A stretch of 64,000 nt of DNA from Candidatus Cryptobacteroides excrementipullorum (GTDB lineage Bacteria; Bacteroidota; Bacteroidia; Bacteroidales; UBA932). Each line of letters opens with the position of its first letter. The stretch's first letter is position 1. Where the stretch lies: the NCBI GenBank assembly GCA_017695065.1, contig JADILZ010000079.1:30249-94248 (forward strand), read 5' to 3'. Shown here one piece after another: positions 1 through 7,805 of this stretch. The translations under genes and the position numbers were made by a program. Under the pieces are notes generated by a model. That model was not told where the DNA came from. It saw only the letters and a list, made by a program, of their open reading frames with translations, and did not search any database.

Positions 1-120
1 GTCGCATCCGAACCACATAAGGTATCCGAGTGTGGTGACCACGGGCATCGCAGAAGCAGGGAAAGACCACGGCCTGACAGCGATGAGCCATTCCTTCAAA
101 GTGTGTTTGCTGTTTTTCAT
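1..120 (-). CDS. menA: MenA-like UbiA-family prenyltransferase, N-terminal part only
   Basis: The minus strand opens with an ATG at 118-120 and stays open for 40 codons to the window edge, so only the N-terminus is visible. It reads MKNSKHTLKEWLIAVRPWSF and then PASAMPVVTTLGYL. The AxRPWSFPASxxP pattern is typical of the start of 1,4-dihydroxy-2-naphthoate polyprenyltransferase (MenA), a membrane enzyme that prenylates DHNA in menaquinone synthesis. The gene lies 13 nt after the pflA stop on the same strand, so it is probably co-transcribed with pflBA. A related UbiA-family prenyltransferase cannot be excluded from 40 residues. Confidence 0.72.
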   Translation of the reverse strand, partial: MKNSKHTLKEWLIAVRPWSFPASAMPVVTTLGYLMWFGCD

Positions 121-133
121 GGTGCCTTGGATT

Positions 134-895
134 TCAGTTTGTAACCACACATTCGAAATACTCCTTGAAGAGTCTTTCGGCCTTTTCCAGCTGTTCTTTC
201 GTGTTCAGCTTCACGTCTTTCAGTCTGTATTCCTGCCCGAGTGACCGGTATTTGTTCACCCCGAGGGTATGGTACGGAAGGATTTCCACCCGCTGTATCA
301 TCCTGTATCCGCCGGAACGGCTCCCGTCCGGAAGTGTCCTGGACCCGAAATGCTCGCCGAGCGCCCGGATGTCTTCTTCGAAGTCCGTAAGACCAGGTAC
401 AAGTACATACCTGAGCCAGAATGGCTTGCCGTGCTCTTCGAGCCACTTGGCCGTAAGAAGGGTCTGGCTGTTGCTCCGTCCGGTCAGTTCTTCATGCCTC
501 CGAGGGTTGAACTCCTTGACATCCAGCAGTACCAGGTCAGTGAGCTCAAGCAGCCTTTCCACGTGGAGATTCCATATGGCTCCGTTGGAATCAAGGCATA
601 TGTTTATCCCGTTCTTTTTAAGTTCTTTGACAGCCGGGATCAGTGCTTTCGCCTGCATCGTGGGCTCACCTCCGGAGAATGTGACCCCTCCGCGCTTCCC
701 GAAAAACGGCTTCTGCCTTACTGCCATCTCGACTATTTCCCCGATTCCTGTCGGTTTTCCCCCTTCAGAGGGGATGGTGTCAGGATTCGCGCAATATAGG
801 CACCTGAACGGGCAGCCCTGCAGAAAAATAACGAGCCGGAGACCCGGCCCGTCATATGTTCCCATCGATTCGTAAGAATGGACTTTAAGTTCCAT
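134..895 (-). CDS. pflA: Pyruvate formate-lyase-activating enzyme (radical SAM)
   Basis: This enzyme makes the glycyl radical on pyruvate formate-lyase using S-adenosylmethionine and a [4Fe-4S] cluster. The cluster motif CxxxCxxC is C28, C32 and C35 in QGCPFRCLYC, and the TYDGPGLR segment before it is typical of activases. Further on are FSGGEP (the GGE SAM motif) and a YHTLG segment near the end. The start is placed at the ATG at 893-895, which gives the conserved N-terminus MELKVHSYES and about 253 aa, the usual length. An upstream ATG at 931 would add 12 unlikely residues. It sits 47 nt after the pflB stop on the same strand, as is standard for this pair. Confidence 0.95.
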   Translation of the reverse strand: MELKVHSYESMGTYDGPGLRLVIFLQGCPFRCLYCANPDTIPSEGGKPTGIGEIVEMAVRQKPFFGKRGGVTFSGGEPTMQAKALIPAVKELKKNGINICLDSNGAIWNLHVERLLELTDLVLLDVKEFNPRRHEELTGRSNSQTLLTAKWLEEHGKPFWLRYVLVPGLTDFEEDIRALGEHFGSRTLPDGSRSGGYRMIQRVEILPYHTLGVNKYRSLGQEYRLKDVKLNTKEQLEKAERLFKEYFECVVTN

Positions 896-942
896 GATTA
901 TCTTATGGTTTTGCATCCATGCCGTCAGCATGGGGCATGAAT

Positions 943-3171
943 CTACATTGACTGGTGGAATGTCCTTGCTATCACTTCAAGCTGGTGTTCGCGGCTCAGC
1001 TTTGTGAAGTTCACAGCATAGCCGGATACCCTGATGGTGAGTTGAGGATAGTTCTCCGGATGTTCCATGGCATCCTCGAGCATCTCCCTGTTGAGGACGT
1101 TCACGTTCAGGTGATGAGCACCCTTGGTGAAATATCCGTCCATCATGGTCACCAGGTTCTCAACCCTTTCCTCGGAAGTCGGACCGAGTGACTTCGGTAC
1201 TATGGAGAACGTGTTGCTTATGCCGTCCATAGCATCGTGGTAGTCGAGCTTTGCCACAGAGCTGAGGGATGCTATGGCACCGTGAGCATCGCGTCCGTGC
1301 ATAGGGTTGGCTCCCGGAGCGAAGGCTACGCCCTTCGCCCTTCCGTCAGGTGTGGCGCCTGTCTTCCTTCCGTACATCACGTTCGATGTGATGGTCAGGA
1401 GAGAAAGGGTAGGGGTGGCGTTCTTGTAGACAGGAAGCTTTCCGAGTTCGGAACTGAAATAGTGTACGAGGTCCACTGCGATGCTGTCCACCTTGTCGTT
1501 GTCGTTCCCGAAACAAGGATATTCCCCTTCTATCGAGAATCCGTCTGTGAGCCCGTCCGCATTGCGGTGCGCAGTCACCTTGGCGTACTTGATGGCCGAG
1601 AGTGAGTCCGCCGCAATGGAGAGCCCTGCCACTCCGTATGCGAGGTTGATGGCCGGATCGGTGTCTATGAAAGCCATCTGCGACCTCTCGTAGTCATATT
1701 TGTCGTGCATGTAGTGGATGATGTTCATCGCCTCGTTGTAGACCCTTGCCACTTCATGGAGCACTTTCTTGTAGTTGGTCACTACCTCCTCGAAATCGAG
1801 GACATCGCTCTTGAGAGGCTCTATGCCCTTGACCATGAGGGTACCTGTGTTCTCGCAACGTCCGCCGTTGATGGCCAGAAGAAGCGCTTTTGCAAGGTTG
1901 GCACGCGCCCCGAAGAACTGTATTGCCTTTCCTATGGCCTGGTAAGATACGCAGCATGCGATACCGTAGTCATCACATCCGCGTACATGGCGCATGAGGT
2001 CGTCGTTCTCGTACTGTATGGAGCTTGTGTCCACGGAAACCTTTGCACAGAATTCCTTGAACCCTTCGGGAAGCTCAGGGCTCCAGAGCACTGTCATGTT
2101 AGGCTCCGGTGCAGGTCCGAGATTGTAAAGTGTCTGGAGAAAACGGAATGATGTCTTGGTTACCTTCACCTTCCCGTCGTTGAACCTTCCTCCTATGGAT
2201 TCGGTCACCCATGTAGGGTCACCTGCGAATATGTCATTGTATGACTGCATCCTGAGATGGCGGACCATACGCAGCTTCATCACGAACTGGTCGATGAGCT
2301 CCTGCGCGAAACTCTCGTCGATATTGCCGTGGTCAAGGTCATACTGGATGTATATGTCTAGGAAAGAGGAAACGTTGCCAAGGGACATGGCGGCTCCGTC
2401 CTGCTCTTTCACGGCAGCGAGATATGCCATATATACCCACTGCACAGCCTCCTGCGCGTTGAGTGCAGGCCTTCCGAGCTCGAGTCCGTAGTATTCGCCC
2501 AGGACCTTGATCTCGTTAAGTGCGTGAATCTGCTCTGCCACTTCCTCCCTCAGCCTTATCCTGGCCTCGGTCATAGGTCCTGTCAGGTTGCCGAGGTCTT
2601 CCTTCTTTGCCTCGATGAGTCTGTCGGCACCGTAGAGGGCAAGCCTTCTGTAGTCTCCTATGATCCTTCCTCTGGAGTAGTTGTCCGGAAGGCCGGTGAG
2701 GAAGCCGAGAGACCTGAATTTCAGGATCTCGTCAGTATATACATCGAATACACCGTCGTTGTGTGTCTTGCGGTAGTGGGTGAAAATCTCCTTGACCTTC
2801 GGGTCTATTTCCACTCCGTTCTCCCTGCATGCCTTTTCGGTGACGCGGAATCCGCCGAAAGGCTTGATAGCCCTTTTGAGAAGCTCGTCGGTCTGGAGAC
2901 CTACGATAAGCTCGCAGTCCTTGTCGATGTAGCCGGCCTTGTGGGATGTGATGGTGGAGATTGTCTTTGCGTCAATTGAGCGTACTCCGTTGTTCTTTCT
3001 TTCCTCTTCGAGGGCGCTCAGACACTCTTTCCACAGCTTGCTTGTGCGCTCTGACGGTCCTTTGAGGAACGATGCATCCCCTTCGTAAGGAGTTATGTTC
3101 CTGTAAACAAAATCCGACACGTCAATCTTGCGGGTCCACTCCCCGCCTTTGAATCTTTCCTTGATTTCCAT
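943..3171 (-). CDS. pflB: Formate acetyltransferase (pyruvate formate-lyase)
   Basis: Glycyl-radical enzyme converting pyruvate and CoA to acetyl-CoA and formate under anoxic conditions. The two catalytic cysteines are visible in IACCVS (C406-C407) and the radical glycine in the C-terminal [10 protein letters not shown] (G717). At about 742 aa it has normal length. The ORF opens at 3183, but a Bacteroidota promoter with its -7 box at 3194-3202 would leave almost no leader for that start, so the ATG at 3171 (MEIKERF) is preferred. It is first in an apparent pflB-pflA-menA transcript and points to mixed-acid anaerobic metabolism. Confidence 0.96.
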   Translation of the reverse strand: MEIKERFKGGEWTRKIDVSDFVYRNITPYEGDASFLKGPSERTSKLWKECLSALEEERKNNGVRSIDAKTISTITSHKAGYIDKDCELIVGLQTDELLKRAIKPFGGFRVTEKACRENGVEIDPKVKEIFTHYRKTHNDGVFDVYTDEILKFRSLGFLTGLPDNYSRGRIIGDYRRLALYGADRLIEAKKEDLGNLTGPMTEARIRLREEVAEQIHALNEIKVLGEYYGLELGRPALNAQEAVQWVYMAYLAAVKEQDGAAMSLGNVSSFLDIYIQYDLDHGNIDESFAQELIDQFVMKLRMVRHLRMQSYNDIFAGDPTWVTESIGGRFNDGKVKVTKTSFRFLQTLYNLGPAPEPNMTVLWSPELPEGFKEFCAKVSVDTSSIQYENDDLMRHVRGCDDYGIACCVSYQAIGKAIQFFGARANLAKALLLAINGGRCENTGTLMVKGIEPLKSDVLDFEEVVTNYKKVLHEVARVYNEAMNIIHYMHDKYDYERSQMAFIDTDPAINLAYGVAGLSIAADSLSAIKYAKVTAHRNADGLTDGFSIEGEYPCFGNDNDKVDSIAVDLVHYFSSELGKLPVYKNATPTLSLLTITSNVMYGRKTGATPDGRAKGVAFAPGANPMHGRDAHGAIASLSSVAKLDYHDAMDGISNTFSIVPKSLGPTSEERVENLVTMMDGYFTKGAHHLNVNVLNREMLEDAMEHPENYPQLTIRVSGYAVNFTKLSREHQLEVIARTFHQSM

Positions 3172-3193
3172 AAAATTTCCCATGATTACGGCC

Positions 3194-3225
3194 GCAAAGA
3201 TAAATCTTATTTTTAATAATTCAAA
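3194..3225 (-). promoter_or_regulatory. Bacteroidota-type promoter for pflB
   Basis: On the minus strand the -7 element TATCTTTGC (3202 to 3194) is preceded by TTTG (3225 to 3222) with exactly 19 bases between them. This is a full match to the TTTG-N19-TAnnTTTG consensus of the primary sigma factor in Bacteroidota. Transcription would begin about 15-20 nt before the preferred pflB start. Confidence 0.8.
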
Positions 3226-3490
3226 TCTGCTCCGTAAATCCGTCCGACAACCGGCATTGACATTCCTGGGAATCTGTCCCGATTTTCCTCAAAAAACCTT
3301 TTGAGGGTCTTTCACTGAAGGTGCGTCGCCTTACATCGGACCGTCAGGCATCTTTCAGTATTCATACAGATTCCTGGTCATATTGTAGCCATTTGTTGCC
3401 TTTATGTCGTCAGATTCCGGATAAACCGGAATCCTGTTCTGAAAAGCACGCTTTTTGATAGGTCACACGGCTTGTCCTAAAAACAACGAT
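3226..3490. other. Intergenic region with two perfect hairpins
   Basis: No gene is seen between the divergent pflB and GT2 genes. The region holds a perfect 8-bp stem CCTCAAAA/TTTTGAGG with a 4-nt loop (3287-3306) and a perfect 8-bp stem GATTCCGG/CCGGAATC with a 5-nt loop (3413-3433). A small palindrome ATTCC-TG-GGAAT lies at 3262-3273. The second hairpin is 57 nt upstream of the GT2 ATG. Neither has a long T-run; they may be operators or leader structures. I could not place a convincing promoter for the GT2 operon. Confidence 0.5.
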
Positions 3491-4274
3491 ATGAATCCGA
3501 CTTCTGAATACGAATTGACTATCATAATACCTTTATATAATGAGGTGGAGAACCTTCCGCGTCTCGAGGAAAGGCTGTCGTCATTCCTTCCTTCATGCAT
3601 CTGCAAGGCCTGTGTCCTGTTTGTGGATGACGGCTCTTCGGACGGATCCGGTACTGCTGTCAGAGAGATCTGTTCCAGACACAGGGACTTCTACTATATT
3701 GCCTTCTCGTGCAATGAGGGGCTCAGTGCGGCTCTGAAGGCAGGGATCGACTATACCGGGTCCGCCTATGTAGGATATATAGATGCCGATCTGCAGACTG
3801 CGCCCGAGGATTTCAACCTCTTGCTGGAGCACATCCGTGGGGGGGGGTACAGTTTGGTTACGGGCATAAGGGCCTCCCGCAAGGACAGCGTCTTCAAACG
3901 CATCCAGTCCGGTATCGCCAACGGTTTCAGGCGGATGATGACACATGACGGTGCTCTTGACACCGGATGTCCTCTGAAGGTCCTGCATACTGACTGCGCC
4001 AAAAGGCTGCCTCTGTTCAAGGGCATGCACAGGTTCATCCCGGCTCTTGTCCTCCTTCAGGGGGGGGGCAACTTATATGCAGATTCCTGTAAGGCACTTC
4101 CCGCGTGTCGCAGGTAAGTCGAAGTACAGCCTCTGGAACAGGCTTCTGGGCCCTTTTGCCGACTGCTTTGCCTACAGATGGATGAAATCCAGATACATAA
4201 ACTACTCAGTGAGCAGTACCGACCTTGTCCAGGACTCGCATGATACGGGATACCTGACGGGAAAAATGTCTTAG
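3491..4274 (+). CDS. GT2 glycosyltransferase (DPM1/ArnC-like), frameshifted at a G9 tract; possible contingency gene
   Basis: Predicted to transfer a sugar from a nucleotide sugar to a polyprenyl phosphate on the cytoplasmic side. GT2 motifs are clear: IIIPLYNE at the N-terminus, DDGSSDGS and the metal-binding DADLQ. As written the frame stays open only to 4117 (208 aa). After nine G at 4060-4068 the frame runs into non-homologous residues and stops. Removing one G joins it to the downstream frame ending at 4274, giving about 260 aa with the expected PVRHFPRVAGKSKYS segment. A second, in-frame run of nine G lies at 3839-3847. The start is the ATG at 3491; the TTG at 3455 is rejected. It leads a cassette with LAB_N and GT39 genes. 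Alternatives are a simple pseudogene or an assembly error in the homopolymer. Confidence 0.8.
3839..3847 (+). repeat. Poly-G tract (G9), in frame within the GT2 gene
   Basis: Nine consecutive G encode Gly-Gly-Gly at residues 117-119 of the glycosyltransferase. The tract is in frame at this length. G-runs of this size are prone to slipped-strand length changes, and a gain or loss of one or two bases would truncate the protein. Confidence 0.85.
4060..4068 (+). repeat. Poly-G tract (G9) at the GT2 frameshift point
   Basis: Nine consecutive G follow codon 189. With nine G the reading frame is wrong; with eight it continues into a conserved GT2 C-terminus. This makes it the likely on/off switch point of the gene. 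Confidence 0.85.
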
Positions 4275-4287
4275 AAGTACACATCCC

Positions 4288-4950
4288 ATGCAGTATTCCG
4301 TTTTCATCTATGTAATAGGCTTCACGGCACAGGTTTTCTTTTCAGCCCGTACTCTTTTCCAGTGGATAAAGGCCGAGAAAGCCAGGTCTGTAGTCTCTCC
4401 CGCATCCTATTGGGTCCTGAGTGTGGCAGGTTCGTACCTCCTTTGTCTCTACGGCTGGCTCAGGGATGACTTTTCCATCATCCTCGGCCAGTTCGTTTCG
4501 TATTACATATATCTGTGGAACCTCGGCGACAAGGGAATCTGGAAAAGGCTCCACGCCATTGTAAAGGTTGTGCTTGTCTCTACCCCTATTGTGGCCGCAG
4601 TCTTCATGATGAAGGATTTCGGCGGCTTCGTGGACAATTTCTTCCGTAACGACAATGTGCCTTTCGGCCTGGTGCTGTTCGGCTCCGCAGGCCAGATCAT
4701 ATTCACGTTGCGTTTTGTTTACCAGTGGATATACTCATTCAGGAGGCACCACTCTTTCCTTCCTCGCGGATTCTGGATCATAAGCCTCATAGGCTCTGGA
4801 CTTATCATATCATACGGTGTGTTCAGGCATGACCCCGTGCTTATACTGGGGCAGTCATTCGGTTTCATCGCCTACTGCCGCAACCTCTCCATCGGTAGAA
4901 AAGAGCGCAGGAGGAAGCGCACATCAGGGAATGCCGGCCCTGCTGCATAG
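4288..4950 (+). CDS. LAB_N domain membrane protein, two tandem copies
   Basis: A 220-aa polytopic membrane protein. It has two similar halves, each matching the lipid A biosynthesis N-terminal (LAB_N) pattern of F-x-x-R-x-x-x-QW, then P-x-x-[YF]W, then LGQ-x-x-x-x-x-x-Y-x-[WR]NL. The first half is about residues 8-80 (ARTLFQWIKAEK, SYWVLSVAG, GQFVSYYIYLWNL) and the second about 128-205 (LRFVYQWIYS, GFWIISLIGSG, GQSFGFIAYCRNL). It follows the glycosyltransferase by 13 nt. LAB_N proteins are often found beside polyprenyl-phosphate glycosyltransferases and probably help move or anchor lipid-linked sugars. The exact activity is unknown. The C-terminus is basic and ends in the cytoplasm by the positive-inside rule. 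Confidence 0.82.
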   Translation: MQYSVFIYVIGFTAQVFFSARTLFQWIKAEKARSVVSPASYWVLSVAGSYLLCLYGWLRDDFSIILGQFVSYYIYLWNLGDKGIWKRLHAIVKVVLVSTPIVAAVFMMKDFGGFVDNFFRNDNVPFGLVLFGSAGQIIFTLRFVYQWIYSFRRHHSFLPRGFWIISLIGSGLIISYGVFRHDPVLILGQSFGFIAYCRNLSIGRKERRRKRTSGNAGPAA

Positions 4951-4990
4951 CCATATTCATCCGGTTTCATTTACTTAAAACTGTCCGTAC

Positions 4991-6667
4991 ATGTCCATAA
5001 ATAATAACTTTTTCAAGTCACATCCTGTCGCTATCACTGCCATTGTCATGGCGCTGTCCCTTGCACCGCTGATGGCTATGAGGGATTTCACTCCCGCCAA
5101 CGAGCTCCGGTATCTCAGCATAGTGGACGAAGCGCTGGCCGAAGGGCACGTCTTCACCTTTTCCAACCAGGGGGAACCGTATGCAGACAAACCACCTCTT
5201 TATTTCTGGCTGATGATGCTCCTTAAACTGGTCACGGGCCATCACAACATGTTCGCACTCTCAATGCTTTCCTTCATTCCTTCGCTGGTCATCATCACGG
5301 TCATGGACAAATGGCTTGTCTCCGCGTCGGGAGGGGTGTCAGGTGTATCATTTGCAGACAGGCTTGCATCCTCTATGATGCTCGGGACCTCGGCCCTATT
5401 CCTCGGGATGTCTGTGTTCCTGAGGATGGATCTGCTGATGTGCATGTTCATTGTCCTTGCTCTCCATACATTTTACCGGCAATATACGGGTTCCGGGAAT
5501 CCGGTGACTTCAGCCATTCTTCTTCCTGTGTACATATTCCTGGCGCTTTTTACCAAGGGGCCTGTCGGACTGCTGGTCCCGCCTGCAGCAATACTGGTGT
5601 TCCTGCTTGCGGAAGGAAAAATCAGGGATGCCGGAAAATACCTGGGATTCAAGACTTGGGGCATCATCGCGCTTCTGTGTGCATTGTGGTTCACTGGAGT
5701 ATGGATTGAAGGAGGGCGTCCGTACCTGGAGAACCTGCTGTTCCATCAGACAGTTGACAGGGCGGTCAACGCATTTCACCACAAGGAGCCGTTCTGGTAC
5801 TATCTCGTGACTGTCTGGTATTCGGTCGCTCCGTATTCTCTTATGCTTGTGCCGGCTATGGCCATGTCCTTCTTCAGACGGCCCTTCGGTACATACTCGT
5901 CGTTCCCGTATATGGCCAGGAGCGCCATGCGCCTGTTCTCGGCCGTTTCCGTGACAACCCTGGTGATGCTTTCGGCATTCAGTTCCAAACTTGCAGTGTA
6001 TCTTCTGCCGGTATTCCCTTTCCTCGTATATTTTTTCCCGCTCTACATGCGGGACAGGAAATGGGGCGTGTTTTATTCTGCTGCCATCGTCATTCCTGCT
6101 CTCGCTTTCGTGGCCGCGGGTGCGGGCGGGGCAGCAGTGCTGGCATCCGGCAGGATACCGGAGCTACGGGAATACGGGTTCCTGCATTCCCCGGCTGTCT
6201 ATGCCGCACTGGCCGTGTTAGCTGCCGGCGGGATCGTTTCCGCCGTATATGCTGTCAAGGACAGGTCCTGGCAAAGACCTGTGGTATCGCTTGCGGCTTC
6301 GATGCTCGTATGCGTGCTTTTCGCCTCGGCGGTGATTCCTTCAGCTGACAGTTACATCGGCTACGGGGATATGTGCAGGACTGCGGAATCCATGGCTTCA
6401 GGGCTGGCCTCCCAAGGCGGTGCCAGCCAATGCCGGTATGTCACCCTGTATGTCTATCGCCCTGAGAACATGGATGCGTATCTGCATACCGATGTCATTG
6501 ATTTCGGGCAGGATGCAGACGGCTATCTGGATTATTCAGACGGACCTCATGTCCTTATGGTACCAACGGAAAAGGTCATGGAAAATGAAAGGCTGTCCCG
6601 CCGCCTTTCCGGCGCGGAATGCCGGCAGTCAGGCAGGTACAGCCTCTATCTCATGCCAGGCCGATGA
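4991..6667 (+). CDS. ArnT-like GT39 glycosyltransferase (integral membrane)
   Basis: 558 aa with about a dozen predicted membrane segments. The N-terminal ANELRYLSI and the first-loop signature YADKPPLYFWLM match the ArnT/PMT-like GT39 family, whose members transfer a sugar from undecaprenyl phosphate to lipid A or another envelope acceptor on the periplasmic side. FTKGPVGLLVPP further along is also typical. The C-terminal 120 residues form a soluble periplasmic tail. It closes the GT2-LAB_N-GT39 cassette, so the natural reading is synthesis of Und-P-sugar, translocation, then transfer. The sugar and acceptor cannot be told from sequence. Its 3' end overlaps the convergent ssb by 17 nt. Confidence 0.87.
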   Translation: MSINNNFFKSHPVAITAIVMALSLAPLMAMRDFTPANELRYLSIVDEALAEGHVFTFSNQGEPYADKPPLYFWLMMLLKLVTGHHNMFALSMLSFIPSLVIITVMDKWLVSASGGVSGVSFADRLASSMMLGTSALFLGMSVFLRMDLLMCMFIVLALHTFYRQYTGSGNPVTSAILLPVYIFLALFTKGPVGLLVPPAAILVFLLAEGKIRDAGKYLGFKTWGIIALLCALWFTGVWIEGGRPYLENLLFHQTVDRAVNAFHHKEPFWYYLVTVWYSVAPYSLMLVPAMAMSFFRRPFGTYSSFPYMARSAMRLFSAVSVTTLVMLSAFSSKLAVYLLPVFPFLVYFFPLYMRDRKWGVFYSAAIVIPALAFVAAGAGGAAVLASGRIPELREYGFLHSPAVYAALAVLAAGGIVSAVYAVKDRSWQRPVVSLAASMLVCVLFASAVIPSADSYIGYGDMCRTAESMASGLASQGGASQCRYVTLYVYRPENMDAYLHTDVIDFGQDADGYLDYSDGPHVLMVPTEKVMENERLSRRLSGAECRQSGRYSLYLMPGR

Positions 6668-6977
6668 TTTCCACCTTTGAGGCGACCACTTCATATACCG
6701 TCTTTTCGGTTCCGTCATTACCTGTGAACCTGGATGTCCTCAGCCGTCCTGTAACATAGACAGGAGCGCCTTTGACGATGGCGGAGAAATCCGGCATCCC
6801 TTTGCCGCCCCATGCTACAATGTTATGCCATGTGGTCTCCACCACGGCTTCGCTGTCCTTGCCTTTGTAAAGAAAATTCGTGGCCAGGGAGAATCTGGCC
6901 ACCCTGTTTCCACCCACATCGGAGACACGCACATTCCCTACGTTCCCTCTCAATTCGATTCTGTTCAACTGTTCCAT
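6651..6977 (-). CDS. ssb: Single-stranded DNA-binding protein, short form without acidic tail
   Basis: A 108-aa OB-fold protein that binds single-stranded DNA. Typical SSB motifs are MEQLNRIELRGNVGNVR, ARFSLATN, TTWHNIVAW and VYVTGRL. The start at 6977 is chosen because the SSB domain begins there; the longer ORF to 7142 adds 55 unrelated residues. Most bacterial SSBs run to 150 aa or more and end in an acidic DDDIPF-like tail that recruits partners. This one stops right after the OB-fold (KVEIIGLA). It may be a secondary SSB with the main copy elsewhere. It is convergent with, and overlaps, the GT39 gene. Confidence 0.88.
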   Translation of the reverse strand: MEQLNRIELRGNVGNVRVSDVGGNRVARFSLATNFLYKGKDSEAVVETTWHNIVAWGGKGMPDFSAIVKGAPVYVTGRLRTSRFTGNDGTEKTVYEVVASKVEIIGLA

Positions 6978-7285
6978 AATGCATGTGTGTTTTGTTATGT
7001 GTCCTGGCCGGGACTGTGAGCGCTCTTGCCGACCGGGTGCAAAGTAATGCAGAATAATCCTGTTTTCCGACAGCTTCGTCCCTGTCCTTGGCTGATTTTT
7101 CTGTTTCTTTATAAAATTTCTCTTTTTTAATGTTTCCCGCATTGTACTCCATATTATTCAAATTCATTTAATTTCCGTAAAAAAGAGAAAAACTTTCCAC
7201 GTATATGGCGCAGTTCGCCACATTTATTTTGACAAACGTTTTACCGGCTGCACTTTTGGACCGTGAACTTAAAATATGCAGGTAT
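6978..7285. other. Intergenic region between ssb and zinc-finger gene
   Basis: Divergent intergenic region of about 300 nt. On the minus strand TTACTTTGC (7047 to 7039) is one base off the -7 consensus and could serve ssb, but I see no matching TTTG at the right distance. The second half is AT-rich. An ATG at 7205 could extend the next gene by 27 codons, but nothing in those codons looks conserved. Confidence 0.4.
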
Positions 7286-7717
7286 ATGAAAGTAAACGGT
7301 ACTTTGTCTGTGGAGGACCACGGAGCCTTTCCTGTGTATCAGGACAGCCGCTCTGCTGCCGGCAGGTGTCTTGAATGCGGGGACGAGATAGTATATGGGC
7401 GGCTGGACAAGAAATTCTGCTGCAAGGAATGCAAGAACAGGTGGCACAACAGACAGGCGAGGAACAGCCGAATCTTCAGGATGAAGGTCATGAACTCACT
7501 TGAGAAGAACTACCGGATACTTTCCGGCCTCATACGTGACGGGGTCACGGACATGGATGTCTCCACACTCAGCCAGATGGGGTTCAATTTCACCAATGTC
7601 ACGGCCTGCCGCAAGGTCAGGAAACATACCGAAATGTGGTGTTTTGACATAAGATTTATCCTGACGGAATCATCCGTGAAGTCGATAAGCAGGGTGCTGC
7701 CTGTGGTTCTGCGGTAG
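7286..7717 (+). CDS. Conserved zinc-finger protein of unknown function
   Basis: About 144 aa with one clear feature: a four-cysteine zinc ribbon near the N-terminus, C-x2-C ... CC-x2-C (CLECGDEIVYGRLDKKFCC then KECKNRWHN). Small proteins with a GRxDKKFC-x-x-x-C-x-N pattern are widespread in Bacteroidota, but I know of no assigned role. The rest is predicted helical and basic, consistent with nucleic-acid binding, which is inference. The start at 7286 (MKVNGTLS) is preferred over the ATG at 7205. The promoter of the next gene overlaps the end of this ORF. Confidence 0.7.
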   Translation: MKVNGTLSVEDHGAFPVYQDSRSAAGRCLECGDEIVYGRLDKKFCCKECKNRWHNRQARNSRIFRMKVMNSLEKNYRILSGLIRDGVTDMDVSTLSQMGFNFTNVTACRKVRKHTEMWCFDIRFILTESSVKSISRVLPVVLR

Positions 7718-7733
7718 AATTTCTTATATTTGC
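7702..7733 (+). promoter_or_regulatory. Promoter of the M3 peptidase gene
   Basis: A perfect -7 element TATATTTGC at 7725-7733 has TGTG (three of four matches to TTTG) at 7702-7705, exactly 19 bases upstream. The -33 part lies inside the end of the zinc-finger ORF. The leader to the ATG at 7806 would be about 65 nt. Confidence 0.75.
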
Positions 7734-7805
7734 ATCCCGTCTGCCCGTGATTTGCGCGACAGGCAGGATTTCTGCAGAAAATCCGTTATTCATAATGTTT
7801 TCAGA

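Noticed and set aside
165..875. 236-aa ORF opposite pflA
   Set aside because: Antisense shadow of pflA; serine- and proline-rich with no motifs.
4047..4274. A separate 75-aa ORF after the GT2 gene
   Set aside because: Its residues are the missing C-terminus of the glycosyltransferase (PVRHFPRVAGKSKYS). It is the other side of a one-base shift at the G9 tract, not an independent gene.
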